From: JAURVT01 sp049059935 | Lineage (GTDB): Bacteria; Actinomycetota; Actinomycetes; Propionibacteriales; Nocardioidaceae | DNA: 25,314 nt | Direction of reading: 5' to 3' | Assembly: GCF_049059935.1 (NCBI RefSeq) | Contig: NZ_JBMGQR010000064.1 | Span: forward strand, 1 to 25,314 | In this document: positions 8,229 to 14,711 of the stretch, piece after piece | Numbering within the stretch: the first letter of the stretch is position 1 | How the letters are laid out: every line of letters starts with the position of its first letter | The notes under the pieces: generated by a model | Told to the model about the DNA's origin: nothing | The model's input: only the letters and a program-made list of their open reading frames with translations | The model's database searches: none | Program-made: the position numbers and the translations under genes

Positions 8229-8873
8229 TCAGGCTGCGGGGACCTTCAGCGTCTCCAGGACCTGGTCGACCAGGCCGTACTCGACGGCCTGCTCGGCGGT
8301 GAGGATCTTGTCGCGCTCGACGTCGCGGCTGACCTCCTCGGGCGACTTGCCCGAGGCGTCCGCGATCATCTTCTCGAGCAGCCCGCGCATGCGCAGGATC
8401 TCGTTGGCCTGGATCTCCAGGTCGGAGATCTGGCCGCCGGTGCCCTCGGTGTAGGGCTGGTGGATCAGGATGCGGCTGTTGGGCAGCGCGAGGCGCTTGC
8501 CGGGCGAGCCGGCCGCGAGCAGCACGGCCGCGGCGGACGCCGCCTGGCCGAGGCAGACGGTCTGCACGTCGGGCTTGAGGTAGCGCATCGTGTCGTAGAT
8601 CGCCGTGAGCGCGGTGAACGAGCCGCCCGGGCTGTTGATGTAGATGCTGATGTCGCGGTCGGGGTCCATCGACTGCAGGCAGAGCAACTGGGCCATGACG
8701 GCGTTGGCGACCTCGTCGGAGATCGGCGTGCCGAGGAAGATGATGCGGTCCTCGAACAGCTTGGCGTAGGGGTCGATGCGGCGGACGCCGTACGACGTGC
8801 GCTCCTCCCACTGCGGGATGTAGTAGTTCATGTTCGGCGCGGTGCGCTGGTGCAGCGGCGTGAAGTCGTTCAT
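8229..8873 (-). CDS. clpP2: ATP-dependent Clp protease proteolytic subunit ClpP2
   Basis: One of two non-identical serine protease rings that form the ClpP1P2 chamber of actinobacteria. The protein resembles M. tuberculosis ClpP2 (YNKLFEERIIFLG-like SYGVRRIDPYAKLFEDRIIFLG; QTVCLGQAASAAAVLLAAG). The catalytic triad is S113 (GQAASAAA), H138 (ILIHQP) and D188 (RDVERDKIL). I chose the ATG at 8873 because AGGAG lies five bases upstream and the product is then 214 residues, the length of the mycobacterial protein. An upstream in-frame ATG at 8921 would overlap the clpP1 stop as ATGA and add 16 residues, but it has no ribosome binding site. It is co-transcribed with clpP1 and controlled by the promoter near 9553. 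Confidence 0.95.
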   Translation of the reverse strand: MNDFTPLHQRTAPNMNYYIPQWEERTSYGVRRIDPYAKLFEDRIIFLGTPISDEVANAVMAQLLCLQSMDPDRDISIYINSPGGSFTALTAIYDTMRYLKPDVQTVCLGQAASAAAVLLAAGSPGKRLALPNSRILIHQPYTEGTGGQISDLEIQANEILRMRGLLEKMIADASGKSPEEVSRDVERDKILTAEQAVEYGLVDQVLETLKVPAA

Positions 8874-8917
8874 CTGGTCTCCTGTGGCGACGGCGCGGAT
8901 GTCGAGCGGCGAGGCGG

Positions 8918-9553
8918 TCATGCGTCGCCCGGCCCGCTGGTGATCTCGGCGCCGACGTCGCCGCGGGTGATGACCTGGTCGATCAGGCCGTAGCCGACGG
9001 CGGCCTCGGCGGTGAACCAGCGGTCGCGGTCGGAGTCGAGCTCGATCTGCTCGATCGTCTGACCGGTGTGGAGCGACTGCAGCTCGTTGAGGCGCTTCTT
9101 CAGCAGCAGGCTCTGCTCGGCCTGGATCTTGATGTCCGAGGCGGAGCCGCCGATGCCGCCCGAGGGCTGGTGCATCATGATGCGCGCGTTGGGCAGTGCG
9201 TACCGCTTGCCCGGGGTGCCGGCGGCGAGCAGGAACTGGCCCATCGAGGCCGCCAGGCCCATGCCGACGGTGGCGATGTCGTTGGAGATCAGCTGCATGG
9301 TGTCGTAGATCGCCATGCCGGAGTCGACCGAGCCGCCGGGGCTGTTGATGTAGAGCCGGATGTCGGCCTTGGGGTCCTCGGCGTTCAGCAGCAGCATCTG
9401 CGCGCAGATCGCGTTGGAGTTCTGGTCGCGCACCTCCGAGCCGAGGAACACGATCCGCTCCCGGAGGAGACGCTGGTAGATGTGGTCGTCGAGGCCGGCG
9501 GGGGCACCCTCTCCGGCCATCCGCGGGTGGGACTGCGAGTTCGTCGGGGTCAC
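8918..9553 (-). CDS. clpP1: ATP-dependent Clp protease proteolytic subunit ClpP1
   Basis: The partner ring to ClpP2, with S103 (GLAASMGQ), H128 (IMMHQP) and D177 (DSDRDRWF) as catalytic triad in the numbering from the GTG at 9553. Sequence blocks such as YQRLLRERIVFLGSEV and DIATVGMGLAASMG match actinobacterial ClpP1. The start is ambiguous: the frame stays open to a GTG at 9589, and there is an ATG at 9520. The GTG at 9553 is preferred since a TAGGGT -10 hexamer ends exactly 7 nt upstream, giving a leaderless mRNA and a 211-residue protein. A ClgR-type site lies upstream, so expression is probably induced with the proteolysis regulon. Its stop is 45 bases from the clpP2 start. Confidence 0.94.
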   Translation of the reverse strand: MTPTNSQSHPRMAGEGAPAGLDDHIYQRLLRERIVFLGSEVRDQNSNAICAQMLLLNAEDPKADIRLYINSPGGSVDSGMAIYDTMQLISNDIATVGMGLAASMGQFLLAAGTPGKRYALPNARIMMHQPSGGIGGSASDIKIQAEQSLLLKKRLNELQSLHTGQTIEQIELDSDRDRWFTAEAAVGYGLIDQVITRGDVGAEITSGPGDA

Positions 9554-9560
9554 GGGTTCG

Positions 9561-9566
9561 ACCCTA
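9561..9566 (-). promoter_or_regulatory. -10 element of the clpP1-clpP2 promoter
   Basis: Minus-strand TAGGGT, 7-nt spacer, then GTG at 9553. No good -35 hexamer is visible, which fits an activator-dependent promoter; the ClgR-type site lies at the right distance for activation. Confidence 0.55.
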
Positions 9567-9604
9567 GCGGGGGTGAGGGACGAAGCCACACGACACCCAC
9601 CCGT

Positions 9605-9618
9605 GTTCGCTACGGGCG
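9605..9618. promoter_or_regulatory. ClgR-type operator upstream of clpP1
   Basis: The sequence GTTCGC-TACGG-GCG matches the GTTCGC-N5-GCG motif described for the actinobacterial activator ClgR, which controls clpP genes. It is centred about 58 bases upstream of the inferred transcription start at 9553, a usual activator position. Match is by recall of the consensus; no binding data. Confidence 0.65.
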
Positions 9619-9677
9619 TGCGGACGCGGGCGACGTCGGGGGGCGGCTCCGTCCGTCACTCCAGCACCACTCCCCAC

Positions 9678-9745
9678 GGGAAACCGTCGAGACCATGGAA
9701 AGTTCTCCCAGTGTCGGACGGTTTCCCAGGTGGACCTGGGAAACC
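9678..9745 (-). terminator. Competing hairpins between the SRPBCC gene and clpP1
   Basis: Three arms of one inverted-repeat family lie together. GGTTTCCCAGGT (9720-9731) pairs with ACCTGGGAAACC (9734-9745) in a 12-bp near-perfect palindrome. GACGGTTTCCC (9717-9727) can instead pair with GGGAAACCGTC (9678-9688), 11 bp. The two pairings share the middle arm and exclude each other. The proximal hairpin lies 24 bases past the SRPBCC stop and probably terminates that transcript. Confidence 0.55.
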
Positions 9746-9769
9746 TGCGACTGGTGGGACGGACGGGGG

Positions 9770-10249
9770 TCAGGCCGCGTGCGGGAGGGCGGAGGCCTCG
9801 ACCTCGGCCTTGACGCGCTCCAGGGTGCGTCGCATGCCGCGCTCGAGGTCGACCTCGAAGCGGTCGGTGCCGCCGGGGAAGCGGTCGGTGAGCAGGTGCG
9901 ACAGGCGGGTGATGCCGTGGGGCGCCTCGCGGCGCTCGGTGACGCGGGTGCCCGTGACGGTGGGCTCGAGCTCGTACGTCCACACGGTGCCGTTGAGCGG
10001 GATGCGGAACGCGATCGCGCGCTGCGGCTCGTACCGGACGACCCTGGCCGTGGTGGGCCACACGAGCAGGCCCTGGCGGTTCACGTTGACCGCCCGCGCA
10101 CCGCGGCGGACGTCGCCGAGGACGAACATCCGGCGGCACTGCGGGCTCCACTCCCCCATGCGCCGCAGGTCGGACACGACCTGCCAGACGTCACGGGGCT
10201 CGGCCTGGACCTCGACGCTGACCTCGATCGGGTGGCTGGGGTGGCTCAC
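9770..10249 (-). CDS. SRPBCC family protein (polyketide cyclase/dehydrase-like, START fold)
   Basis: A 159-residue single-domain protein of the START-like fold: IEVSVEVQAEPRDVWQVVSDLRRMGEWSP at the N-terminus, central beta strands (RAIAFRIPLNGTVWTYELEP, TRVTERREAP) and a long C-terminal helix (RGMRRTLERVKAEVEAS). Such proteins bind hydrophobic ligands or act as cyclases or aromatases; no catalytic residues can be assigned. The GTG start overlaps the stop of the upstream hydrolase gene as GTGA and has a strong GGAGGA ribosome binding site, so the two are co-expressed. A hydrolase plus a lipid-binding SRPBCC protein may act on the same hydrophobic substrate, by inference. Confidence 0.88.
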   Translation of the reverse strand: MSHPSHPIEVSVEVQAEPRDVWQVVSDLRRMGEWSPQCRRMFVLGDVRRGARAVNVNRQGLLVWPTTARVVRYEPQRAIAFRIPLNGTVWTYELEPTVTGTRVTERREAPHGITRLSHLLTDRFPGGTDRFEVDLERGMRRTLERVKAEVEASALPHAA

Positions 10250-11532
10250 TGCGGTCCTCCGGGGGTGGTGGGCGTGGCGGGCAGGGCGGCGACGGCGCGT
10301 GGACGGAGCCAGGCGACGAGCCAGTCCCCGACCTGCGGGTGGTCGAGCAGGGCGAAGTGCCCGGCGGCGCCGACGTGAGACGTGGTGGCGTGCGCCACCA
10401 CGGGCTCGCCCCTCCGCGGCCGGCCGTGCGCCGACGACACGTCGACGAGCAGGTCGCCGAGCAGCAGGCTCAGCGGGTGCCAGGTGGAGCCGCCCAGGGT
10501 GCCGGCGACGAAGTGGTAGTCGGCGTGGGCCAGCGGGGCGACGGCGCGGCGGTCGAGGCCCCACTTGGCGGTGAGGTCCTGACCGTCCCACTCGTCGCGG
10601 GTGACGTAGCCGTGGCGGAGGTCGACGATGCCGGGCGAACGGGTGGTGAGGATGCGGGCGAAGGGCGCGGACTCGGGCACCAGGCCGAGCGCCTGGCCGC
10701 CGAGGTGGGCGACCTTCTCCAGGTTGGCGCCGAGGTGGGGCGTGCCGAGGCAGACGACCTGGCGCACCAGACCGGGCCACGCGCGCCCCTGTGCGAGCGC
10801 GTGGTGGGTGGCGGCGCGCGCCACCAGACCGCCCATCGAGTGCCCGACGAGGTCGACGCGGGAGACCCTGACGGGCCACGCGTCGATGACGTCGTCGACG
10901 AGCTGGGCCAGCTCGGCGCCGTTGTCGGAGACGTGGAGCCCGGAGTTGTACCGCAGCATGAGCGGCGTGGCGCCGACCTCGTCCGCGATCCGGTCGGGGT
11001 AGCCGCCGCGGGCGTCGTGGGTCTCGCGCGACCAGGACTCGTCGCTCTCCACCAGGCCGTGCAGGAAGACCACCAGGTGGTCGCTCGCGTGTGGGAACGC
11101 CTCCGCGAGCGCCCGCGCGGTGGGCGGGACGTCCGCGTCGCGGTGCCGGACGGCCATGGTGATCGCGGACGGGTCGCCGGCGTCGTGCAGCTCGGCGCCG
11201 ATCAGGCCGTTGGTGATGGCGCGCAGGCGACGGCCGCCGGGGCCCTCCTCGATGGGGGCGCCCACCCCGCGCACGGCCATGCCCCGCAGCGCGCCGCCGG
11301 CCCCTCGCAGGGCCGACGACAGGCCGGAGTAGACGGCGTCGCTGACCGTGTCGTGCACGGCCTGCGGCACCCGCCCGCCGAGGAACCTCAGCGGGGCGAA
11401 GATGCGACCGGCGACGGCACGGTGGACGTCGCGGGTGGTGCCGAGGAGCACGCGGTCGCCGTACTCGAGCGCGAGCGCGGCCGCGTGCGTGGTGCGCGGG
11501 ACCTCGGTGGCAGCGACGGTGGACACCCTCAC
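10246..11532 (-). CDS. Alpha/beta hydrolase (esterase/lipase family)
   Basis: A 428-residue serine hydrolase without signal peptide. The core has the oxyanion turn VVFLHGLVESDESW (HG about 158-159), the nucleophile elbow GHSMGG (S232), and a late GHFALLDHP histidine near residue 390; LGTPHLGANLEK is typical of lipase-like members. About 150 residues precede the hydrolase core and include LRFLGGRVPQAVHDTVSDAVYSG and an AITNGLIGAELHDAG segment, a family-specific N-terminal domain. It probably cleaves an ester of a lipid or polyester-like substrate. In M. tuberculosis an esterase gene (lipP) also lies next to tig, though not clearly the same family. The start is a GTG at 11532 with no evident ribosome binding site; 40 bases separate it from tig. 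Confidence 0.86.
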   Translation of the reverse strand: MRVSTVAATEVPRTTHAAALALEYGDRVLLGTTRDVHRAVAGRIFAPLRFLGGRVPQAVHDTVSDAVYSGLSSALRGAGGALRGMAVRGVGAPIEEGPGGRRLRAITNGLIGAELHDAGDPSAITMAVRHRDADVPPTARALAEAFPHASDHLVVFLHGLVESDESWSRETHDARGGYPDRIADEVGATPLMLRYNSGLHVSDNGAELAQLVDDVIDAWPVRVSRVDLVGHSMGGLVARAATHHALAQGRAWPGLVRQVVCLGTPHLGANLEKVAHLGGQALGLVPESAPFARILTTRSPGIVDLRHGYVTRDEWDGQDLTAKWGLDRRAVAPLAHADYHFVAGTLGGSTWHPLSLLLGDLLVDVSSAHGRPRRGEPVVAHATTSHVGAAGHFALLDHPQVGDWLVAWLRPRAVAALPATPTTPGGPQ

Positions 11533-11572
11533 ATACTGCCGGTATCCGCCGTCGCTGGCCAGGAGATGTGCG

Positions 11573-12949
11573 TCAGGCCTCGTCGTCCTCGGTGCTCTCG
11601 TCGGCCTCGTCGGCCTCGTCGGCGTACGAGCCGTCGGCCTGCAGGCGCTTCAGCTCGACGGTGTTGCCCGACGCGTCCTTGACGGTGGCCGACTCGACGA
11701 CCGACGCGAGCGCCTTGCCACGGACGACCTCGGAGACCAGCTGCGGCACGTGGTTGTGCTCCATCGCGTGCTGCGCGTACTCCTGCGGGTCCTGCCCGGA
11801 CTGCTGGGCGCGACGCAGGATGTGCTGGGTGAGCTCGGACTCCTCGAGGCCGATCTCGTCGCGCGAGGCGACCTCGTCGAGGACGAACTGGGCGAGCAGC
11901 GAGTCGCGGACGCGCTTCTCCAGGTCGGCGTCGAACTCGTCGACGGTCTGCTCCTCGGTGTCGAGGTACTGCTCCATCGTCATGCCGGCGTAGGCGAGCT
12001 GCTGGGTGATCTGGTCGCGGCGGGCGTTGAGCTCCTCGGAGAGGAGCGCGTCGGGCACCGGGACGTCGATCTTCTCGAGGACGGCCTCGAGCACGGCGTC
12101 GCGGGCGGCGTTGGCCTGCTCCATGCGCTTGCCGCGGGTGACGCGCTCGGTGACGTCGGCCCGCAGCTCCTCGACGGTGTCGAACTCCGAGGCGGTCTGC
12201 GCGAACTCCTCGTCGAGCTCGGGCAGCTCCTGCTCCTTGACCGTGGTGACGGTGACGTCGACCTCGACCTCGTCGCCGGCGAGCTCGCCGCCGACCAGTG
12301 TGGTGGAGAAGGTGGCCGACTCGCCGGCGGACAGGCCGATGATCGCGTCGTCGAGACCGTCGAGCATCACCTGCTTGCCGATCTGGTAGGTCATGCCCTC
12401 GGCCTGCGCGGCGTCGATCTTCTCGCCGTCCTTGGAGGCCGACAGGTCGATGGTGACGATGTCGCCGTCGGCGGCGGCGCGCTCGACGTCCTTCAGGGAG
12501 GCGAAGCGCTCGCGCAGGGCCTCGATCTGCTCGTCGACGTCCTCGTCGCTGACGGTGGCGTCCTCGACCTCGACCTCGATCTCGGAGAAGTCGGGGAGGT
12601 CGATGTCGGGACGGACGTCGAGCTCGGCGCTGAACTCCAGGAGCTCACCGTCCTCGAGCCGGGTGATGTCGATCTCGGGCTGGCCCAGCGGCTGGAGCTC
12701 CTGCTCCTGCACGGCCTGGCTGTACAGACCGGGGAGGGCGTCGTTGATGGCCTGGTCGAGGACCGCGGGACGGCCGATGCGCTGGTCGACGATGCGCGCG
12801 GGGACCTTGCCCTTGCGGAAGCCGGGCACCTGGATCTGCGACCCGATGGTCTTGTAGGCCGCGTCGAGGCTCGGCTTGAGCTCCTCGAAGGGCACCTCGA
12901 TGGTGAGCTTGACCCTCGTGGGGCTCAACGTCTCGTGGGCGCTCTTCAC
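11573..12949 (-). CDS. tig: Trigger factor, ribosome-associated chaperone
   Basis: The 458-residue chaperone meets nascent chains at the ribosome exit. The N-terminal ribosome-binding domain holds the signature GFRKGK (43-48) within QVPGFRKGKVP. A FKBP-type prolyl isomerase domain follows at roughly 155-235 (VTIDLSASKDGEKIDAAQA; GLSAGESATF). The helical C-terminal arms include QLAYAGMTMEQYL and end in an acidic tail (ADEADEADESTEDDEA). Translation starts at a GTG (KSAHETLSPTRVKL) with AGGAGAAG upstream; the longer open frame would run through the tRNA gene and is rejected. In many actinobacteria tig directly precedes clpP1; here a hydrolase and an SRPBCC gene lie between. Confidence 0.97.
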   Translation of the reverse strand: MKSAHETLSPTRVKLTIEVPFEELKPSLDAAYKTIGSQIQVPGFRKGKVPARIVDQRIGRPAVLDQAINDALPGLYSQAVQEQELQPLGQPEIDITRLEDGELLEFSAELDVRPDIDLPDFSEIEVEVEDATVSDEDVDEQIEALRERFASLKDVERAAADGDIVTIDLSASKDGEKIDAAQAEGMTYQIGKQVMLDGLDDAIIGLSAGESATFSTTLVGGELAGDEVEVDVTVTTVKEQELPELDEEFAQTASEFDTVEELRADVTERVTRGKRMEQANAARDAVLEAVLEKIDVPVPDALLSEELNARRDQITQQLAYAGMTMEQYLDTEEQTVDEFDADLEKRVRDSLLAQFVLDEVASRDEIGLEESELTQHILRRAQQSGQDPQEYAQHAMEHNHVPQLVSEVVRGKALASVVESATVKDASGNTVELKRLQADGSYADEADEADESTEDDEA

Positions 12950-13016
12950 GTGGATGCTTCTCCTAGGTAGGCGTTCGGTTGCAGAGGCTGCGTGCTGGTG
13001 CGGACGGCACGAGCGG

Positions 13017-13090
13017 TCGGGATGACAGGATTTGAACCTGCGACCCTCCGCTCCCAAAGCGGATGCGCTACCAAGCTGCGCCACATCCCG
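13017..13090 (-). tRNA. tRNA-Pro (anticodon TGG)
   Basis: The reverse strand folds as a complete cloverleaf. The acceptor pairs CGGGATG with CATCCCG, followed by discriminator A. The D arm has GCGCAGCTTGGTAGCGC, the anticodon stem is TCCGC/GCGGA around TTTGGGA (anticodon TGG at 13054-13056), and the T arm has GGTTCAAATCC. The CCA end is not encoded. It lies upstream of tig on the same strand. Confidence 0.96.
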
Positions 13091-13100
13091 CGGTGCACCT

Positions 13101-13116
13101 CCCGGTCGTGACCGGG
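13101..13116. repeat. Palindrome in the tRNA-Pro leader
   Basis: CCCGGTC-GT-GACCGGG is a perfect 7-bp inverted repeat between the tRNA and its -10. It may be a leader hairpin for 5' processing or an operator for the divergent gene. Confidence 0.45.
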
Positions 13117-13126
13117 CGTCCGATCG

Positions 13127-13132
13127 AGTCTA
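13127..13132 (-). promoter_or_regulatory. -10 element of the tRNA-Pro promoter
   Basis: Minus-strand TAGACT, with TTCACG 19 bases upstream as a loose -35. Transcription would begin about 30 bases before the tRNA 5' end. Confidence 0.45.
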
Positions 13133-13178
13133 GGGGACGACGGGGGTCCCGCGTGAATCGGCTCCTCGCCCCGTCATC

Positions 13179-13778
13179 ATGGGCGAGGTGACCGTCCTGG
13201 CCCTCGCCGACCTCGCCGCCCGGCTGGCGTCCGCCGAGCCGCGCGCGGGCGCGACCCGCGTCGTCGCCGTGGACGGTCCGAGCGGGTCGGGCAAGACGAC
13301 GCTCGCGCGCCGCCTGCGACGGTCGCTCGGCTGCCGGTCGGTCCACATGGACGCGCTCTACCCCGGGTGGGACGGCCTCGCCGAGGCGCCGGGCCTGCTC
13401 GTCGACCAGGTGCTCCGCCCGCTCGCCGAGGGACGGCCGGCGTCCTTCCGCCGGTGGCACTGGGGCGAGGGGCGCTGGGCCGAGGCGCACGAGGTGCGGC
13501 CCGCCCCCGTCCTGCTCGTGGAGGGCGTGGGCAGTGGCGCGCTCGTGTGCGAGCCGTACCTGTCGTCGCTGGTGTGGGTGGAGGCCGGACGCGACGAGCG
13601 CCGCCGCCGCGGCCTGGAGCGCGACGGCGAGACCTACCGCCCGCACTGGGAGCGGTGGGAGGCCCAGGAGCTGACGATGTTCGCCGCCGACGCCACCCGG
13701 CGACGGGCCGACGTCCGGGTGGACGGCGACCCCCTCGCCGAGCACGACCCCGCGACGGAGGTCGTGCTGCTCGCCTAG
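13179..13778 (+). CDS. P-loop ATPase of the uridine kinase/AAA type
   Basis: A 199-residue P-loop protein with Walker A GPSGSGKT (33-40) inside VVAVDGPSGSGKTTLARRL, then HMDALYPGWDG, where the aspartate is the likely base or magnesium ligand seen in uridine kinase-like NMP/nucleoside kinases. PVLLVEGVGSG is the Walker B-like strand, and RDERRRRGLERDGETYRPHWERW is an arginine-rich lid. It probably phosphorylates a small molecule, but the substrate is unknown. The ATG at 13179 lacks a ribosome binding site. A GTG nine bases later lies 7 nt after CATCAT and could be a leaderless start. It diverges from tRNA-Pro and is followed after 9 bases by the SnoaL-like gene. Confidence 0.82.
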   Translation: MGEVTVLALADLAARLASAEPRAGATRVVAVDGPSGSGKTTLARRLRRSLGCRSVHMDALYPGWDGLAEAPGLLVDQVLRPLAEGRPASFRRWHWGEGRWAEAHEVRPAPVLLVEGVGSGALVCEPYLSSLVWVEAGRDERRRRGLERDGETYRPHWERWEAQELTMFAADATRRRADVRVDGDPLAEHDPATEVVLLA

Positions 13779-13781
13779 CGT
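13776..13781 (+). promoter_or_regulatory. -10 element for the SnoaL-like gene (leaderless)
   Basis: TAGCGT begins with the stop codon of the kinase-like gene and lies 6 nt before the ATG at 13788. No ribosome binding site is present in between, so a leaderless start is likely. Confidence 0.45.
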
Positions 13782-13787
13782 GCGGGC

Positions 13788-14153
13788 ATGCGCGAGATCG
13801 TCGAGCAGTTCGTCAGCACCCTCGAGGCACGCGACTGGGACGCCTGGTCGTCACTGCTGCACCCCGACGTCGTCTACGAGGCGCCCCAGACCCACGAGCG
13901 GGTCGCCGGGCGCGAGGCCTACCTCCGCGTCAACCGGGAGTGGGCCGGAGACTGGCACCTGACGCTGCGACGGGCGCACGCGGACCAGGACGGCGGCGTC
14001 GCGTGGATCGACGCGACGCTGGACGGCGAGCCCATGACCGGGGTCGTCTGGCTGTCCTTCGACGCCGACCGGCTCGTCACGAGCGTCACCGACTTCTGGC
14101 CCGAGGACTACCCGGCTCCGCCGGAGCGGGCGCACCTCGTCGACGGCGCGTGA
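13788..14153 (+). CDS. SnoaL-like / nuclear transport factor 2 family protein
   Basis: A 121-residue NTF2-fold protein, recognised by MREIVEQFVSTLEARDWDAWSSLLHPDVVYEAPQTHERVAGREAYL, the usual helix-helix-DVVYE opening, and the closing strands WLSFDADRLVTSVTDFW. Members include ketosteroid isomerase-like enzymes, cyclases and stress proteins; nothing here fixes a reaction. The ATG follows the previous gene by 9 bases, and its stop is 9 bases from the end of the convergent ABM gene. Confidence 0.85.
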   Translation: MREIVEQFVSTLEARDWDAWSSLLHPDVVYEAPQTHERVAGREAYLRVNREWAGDWHLTLRRAHADQDGGVAWIDATLDGEPMTGVVWLSFDADRLVTSVTDFWPEDYPAPPERAHLVDGA

Positions 14154-14162
14154 GGGCGGTCG

Positions 14163-14453
14163 TCAGTCGACGGGACGCAGCGGGTGGATCGCGGGCGGCT
14201 CGGCGAGGTGACCGTCGGCAGCCGCGAGCGCGTCCTGCACGTGCGAGGTCTGCAGGTGGGTGCCGAGGTCGGACTCGGCCGACCACTCCTCCACGGTGAC
14301 GAACGTGCCGGGGGCGGCGGTGGACTCCGACAGCGTGTACGCCAGGCAGCCCTCCTCGGCGCGGGTGGGCTCCACGAGGGACTGCAGCGCGGTGCGGACC
14401 TCGTCCGCCGACCCGGGCTTGGCGGTGATCACGGCGACGACCTGGATGCTCAT
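14163..14453 (-). CDS. Antibiotic biosynthesis monooxygenase (ABM) domain protein
   Basis: A 96-residue dimeric ferredoxin-like fold protein: IQVVAVITAKPGSADEVRTALQSLVEPTRAEEGCLAYTL, then GTFVTVEEWSAESDLGTHLQTSHV. This is the YgiN/ABM pattern with a C-terminal histidine cluster. Relatives are quinol monooxygenases or small degradative enzymes; the substrate is unknown. The start at 14453 is chosen because TACGTT (a TANNNT hexamer) lies 6 nt upstream, and the longer frame has atypical residues. It diverges from the tRNA-Gly gene. Confidence 0.87.
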   Translation of the reverse strand: MSIQVVAVITAKPGSADEVRTALQSLVEPTRAEEGCLAYTLSESTAAPGTFVTVEEWSAESDLGTHLQTSHVQDALAAADGHLAEPPAIHPLRPVD

Positions 14454-14459
14454 GCCCAG

Positions 14460-14465
14460 AACGTA
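14460..14465 (-). promoter_or_regulatory. -10 element for the ABM gene (leaderless)
   Basis: Minus-strand TACGTT matches TANNNT and is separated from the ATG at 14453 by 6 nt. Confidence 0.45.
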
Positions 14466-14533
14466 CGCCCAGGTGGATCGGTGCGCGCGTCGCATGGCAG
14501 GATGGACGCGCTGCGCAGGCCTCACGGCAGCAT

Positions 14534-14604
14534 GCGGGTGTAGCTCAATGGTAGAGCCTCAGTCTTCCAAACTGATCACGCGAGTTCGATTCTCGTCACC
14601 CGCT
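14534..14604 (+). tRNA. tRNA-Gly (anticodon TCC)
   Basis: A complete 71-nt cloverleaf: acceptor GCGGGTG/CACCCGC with discriminator T, D arm AGCTCAATGGTAGAGC, anticodon stem TCAGT/ACTGA around CTTCCAA (anticodon TCC), and T arm GAGTTCGATTCTC. CCA is not encoded. It sits 108 bases before a Gly-rich peptide gene. Confidence 0.96.
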
Positions 14605-14614
14605 CCCCTTCGAA

Positions 14615-14643
14615 TTGCGAGCGACCTCCCCGGCCGATAGACC
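14615..14643 (+). promoter_or_regulatory. Candidate promoter of the repeat-peptide/oxygenase operon
   Basis: TTGCGA (14615-14620) and TAGACC (14638-14643) are separated by 17 bases, an acceptable -35/-10 pair. Transcription would start near 14650 and leave a leader of about 60 nt. Confidence 0.35.
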
Positions 14644-14692
14644 GGTGTTCGACGGCACCGGTCCGGTGCCGCGAACGGCGACTGACGTCGCC
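14641..14692 (+). promoter_or_regulatory. Hairpin-rich leader before the repeat-peptide gene
   Basis: CGGCACCGG/CCGGTGCCG (14653-14661 with 14663-14671) is a 9-bp palindrome. Its left part can instead pair upstream as ACCGGTG/CACCGGT (14641-14647 with 14656-14662). GGCGAC/GTCGCC (14677-14682 with 14687-14692) forms a further 6-bp stem with a 4-nt loop. These may end the tRNA-Gly transcript or regulate the operon that follows. Confidence 0.4.
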
Positions 14693-14711
14693 ACGACCAC
14701 ACGGAGGAAGC

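Noticed and set aside
8874..8921. Longer ClpP2 starting at the ATGA overlap with clpP1
   Set aside because: No ribosome binding site there, while AGGAG precedes the ATG at 8873 and yields the expected 214-residue length. Kept as an alternative only.
12950..13084. Upstream extension of the trigger factor frame
   Set aside because: It runs through the tRNA-Pro gene; the GTG at 12949 has a ribosome binding site and gives the standard N-terminus.
14138..14172. Inverted repeat CGTCGAC/GTCGACG between the SnoaL-like and ABM genes
   Set aside because: Only 7 bp with a 21-base loop and mostly inside coding sequence; GTCGAC is self-complementary and common in this composition.
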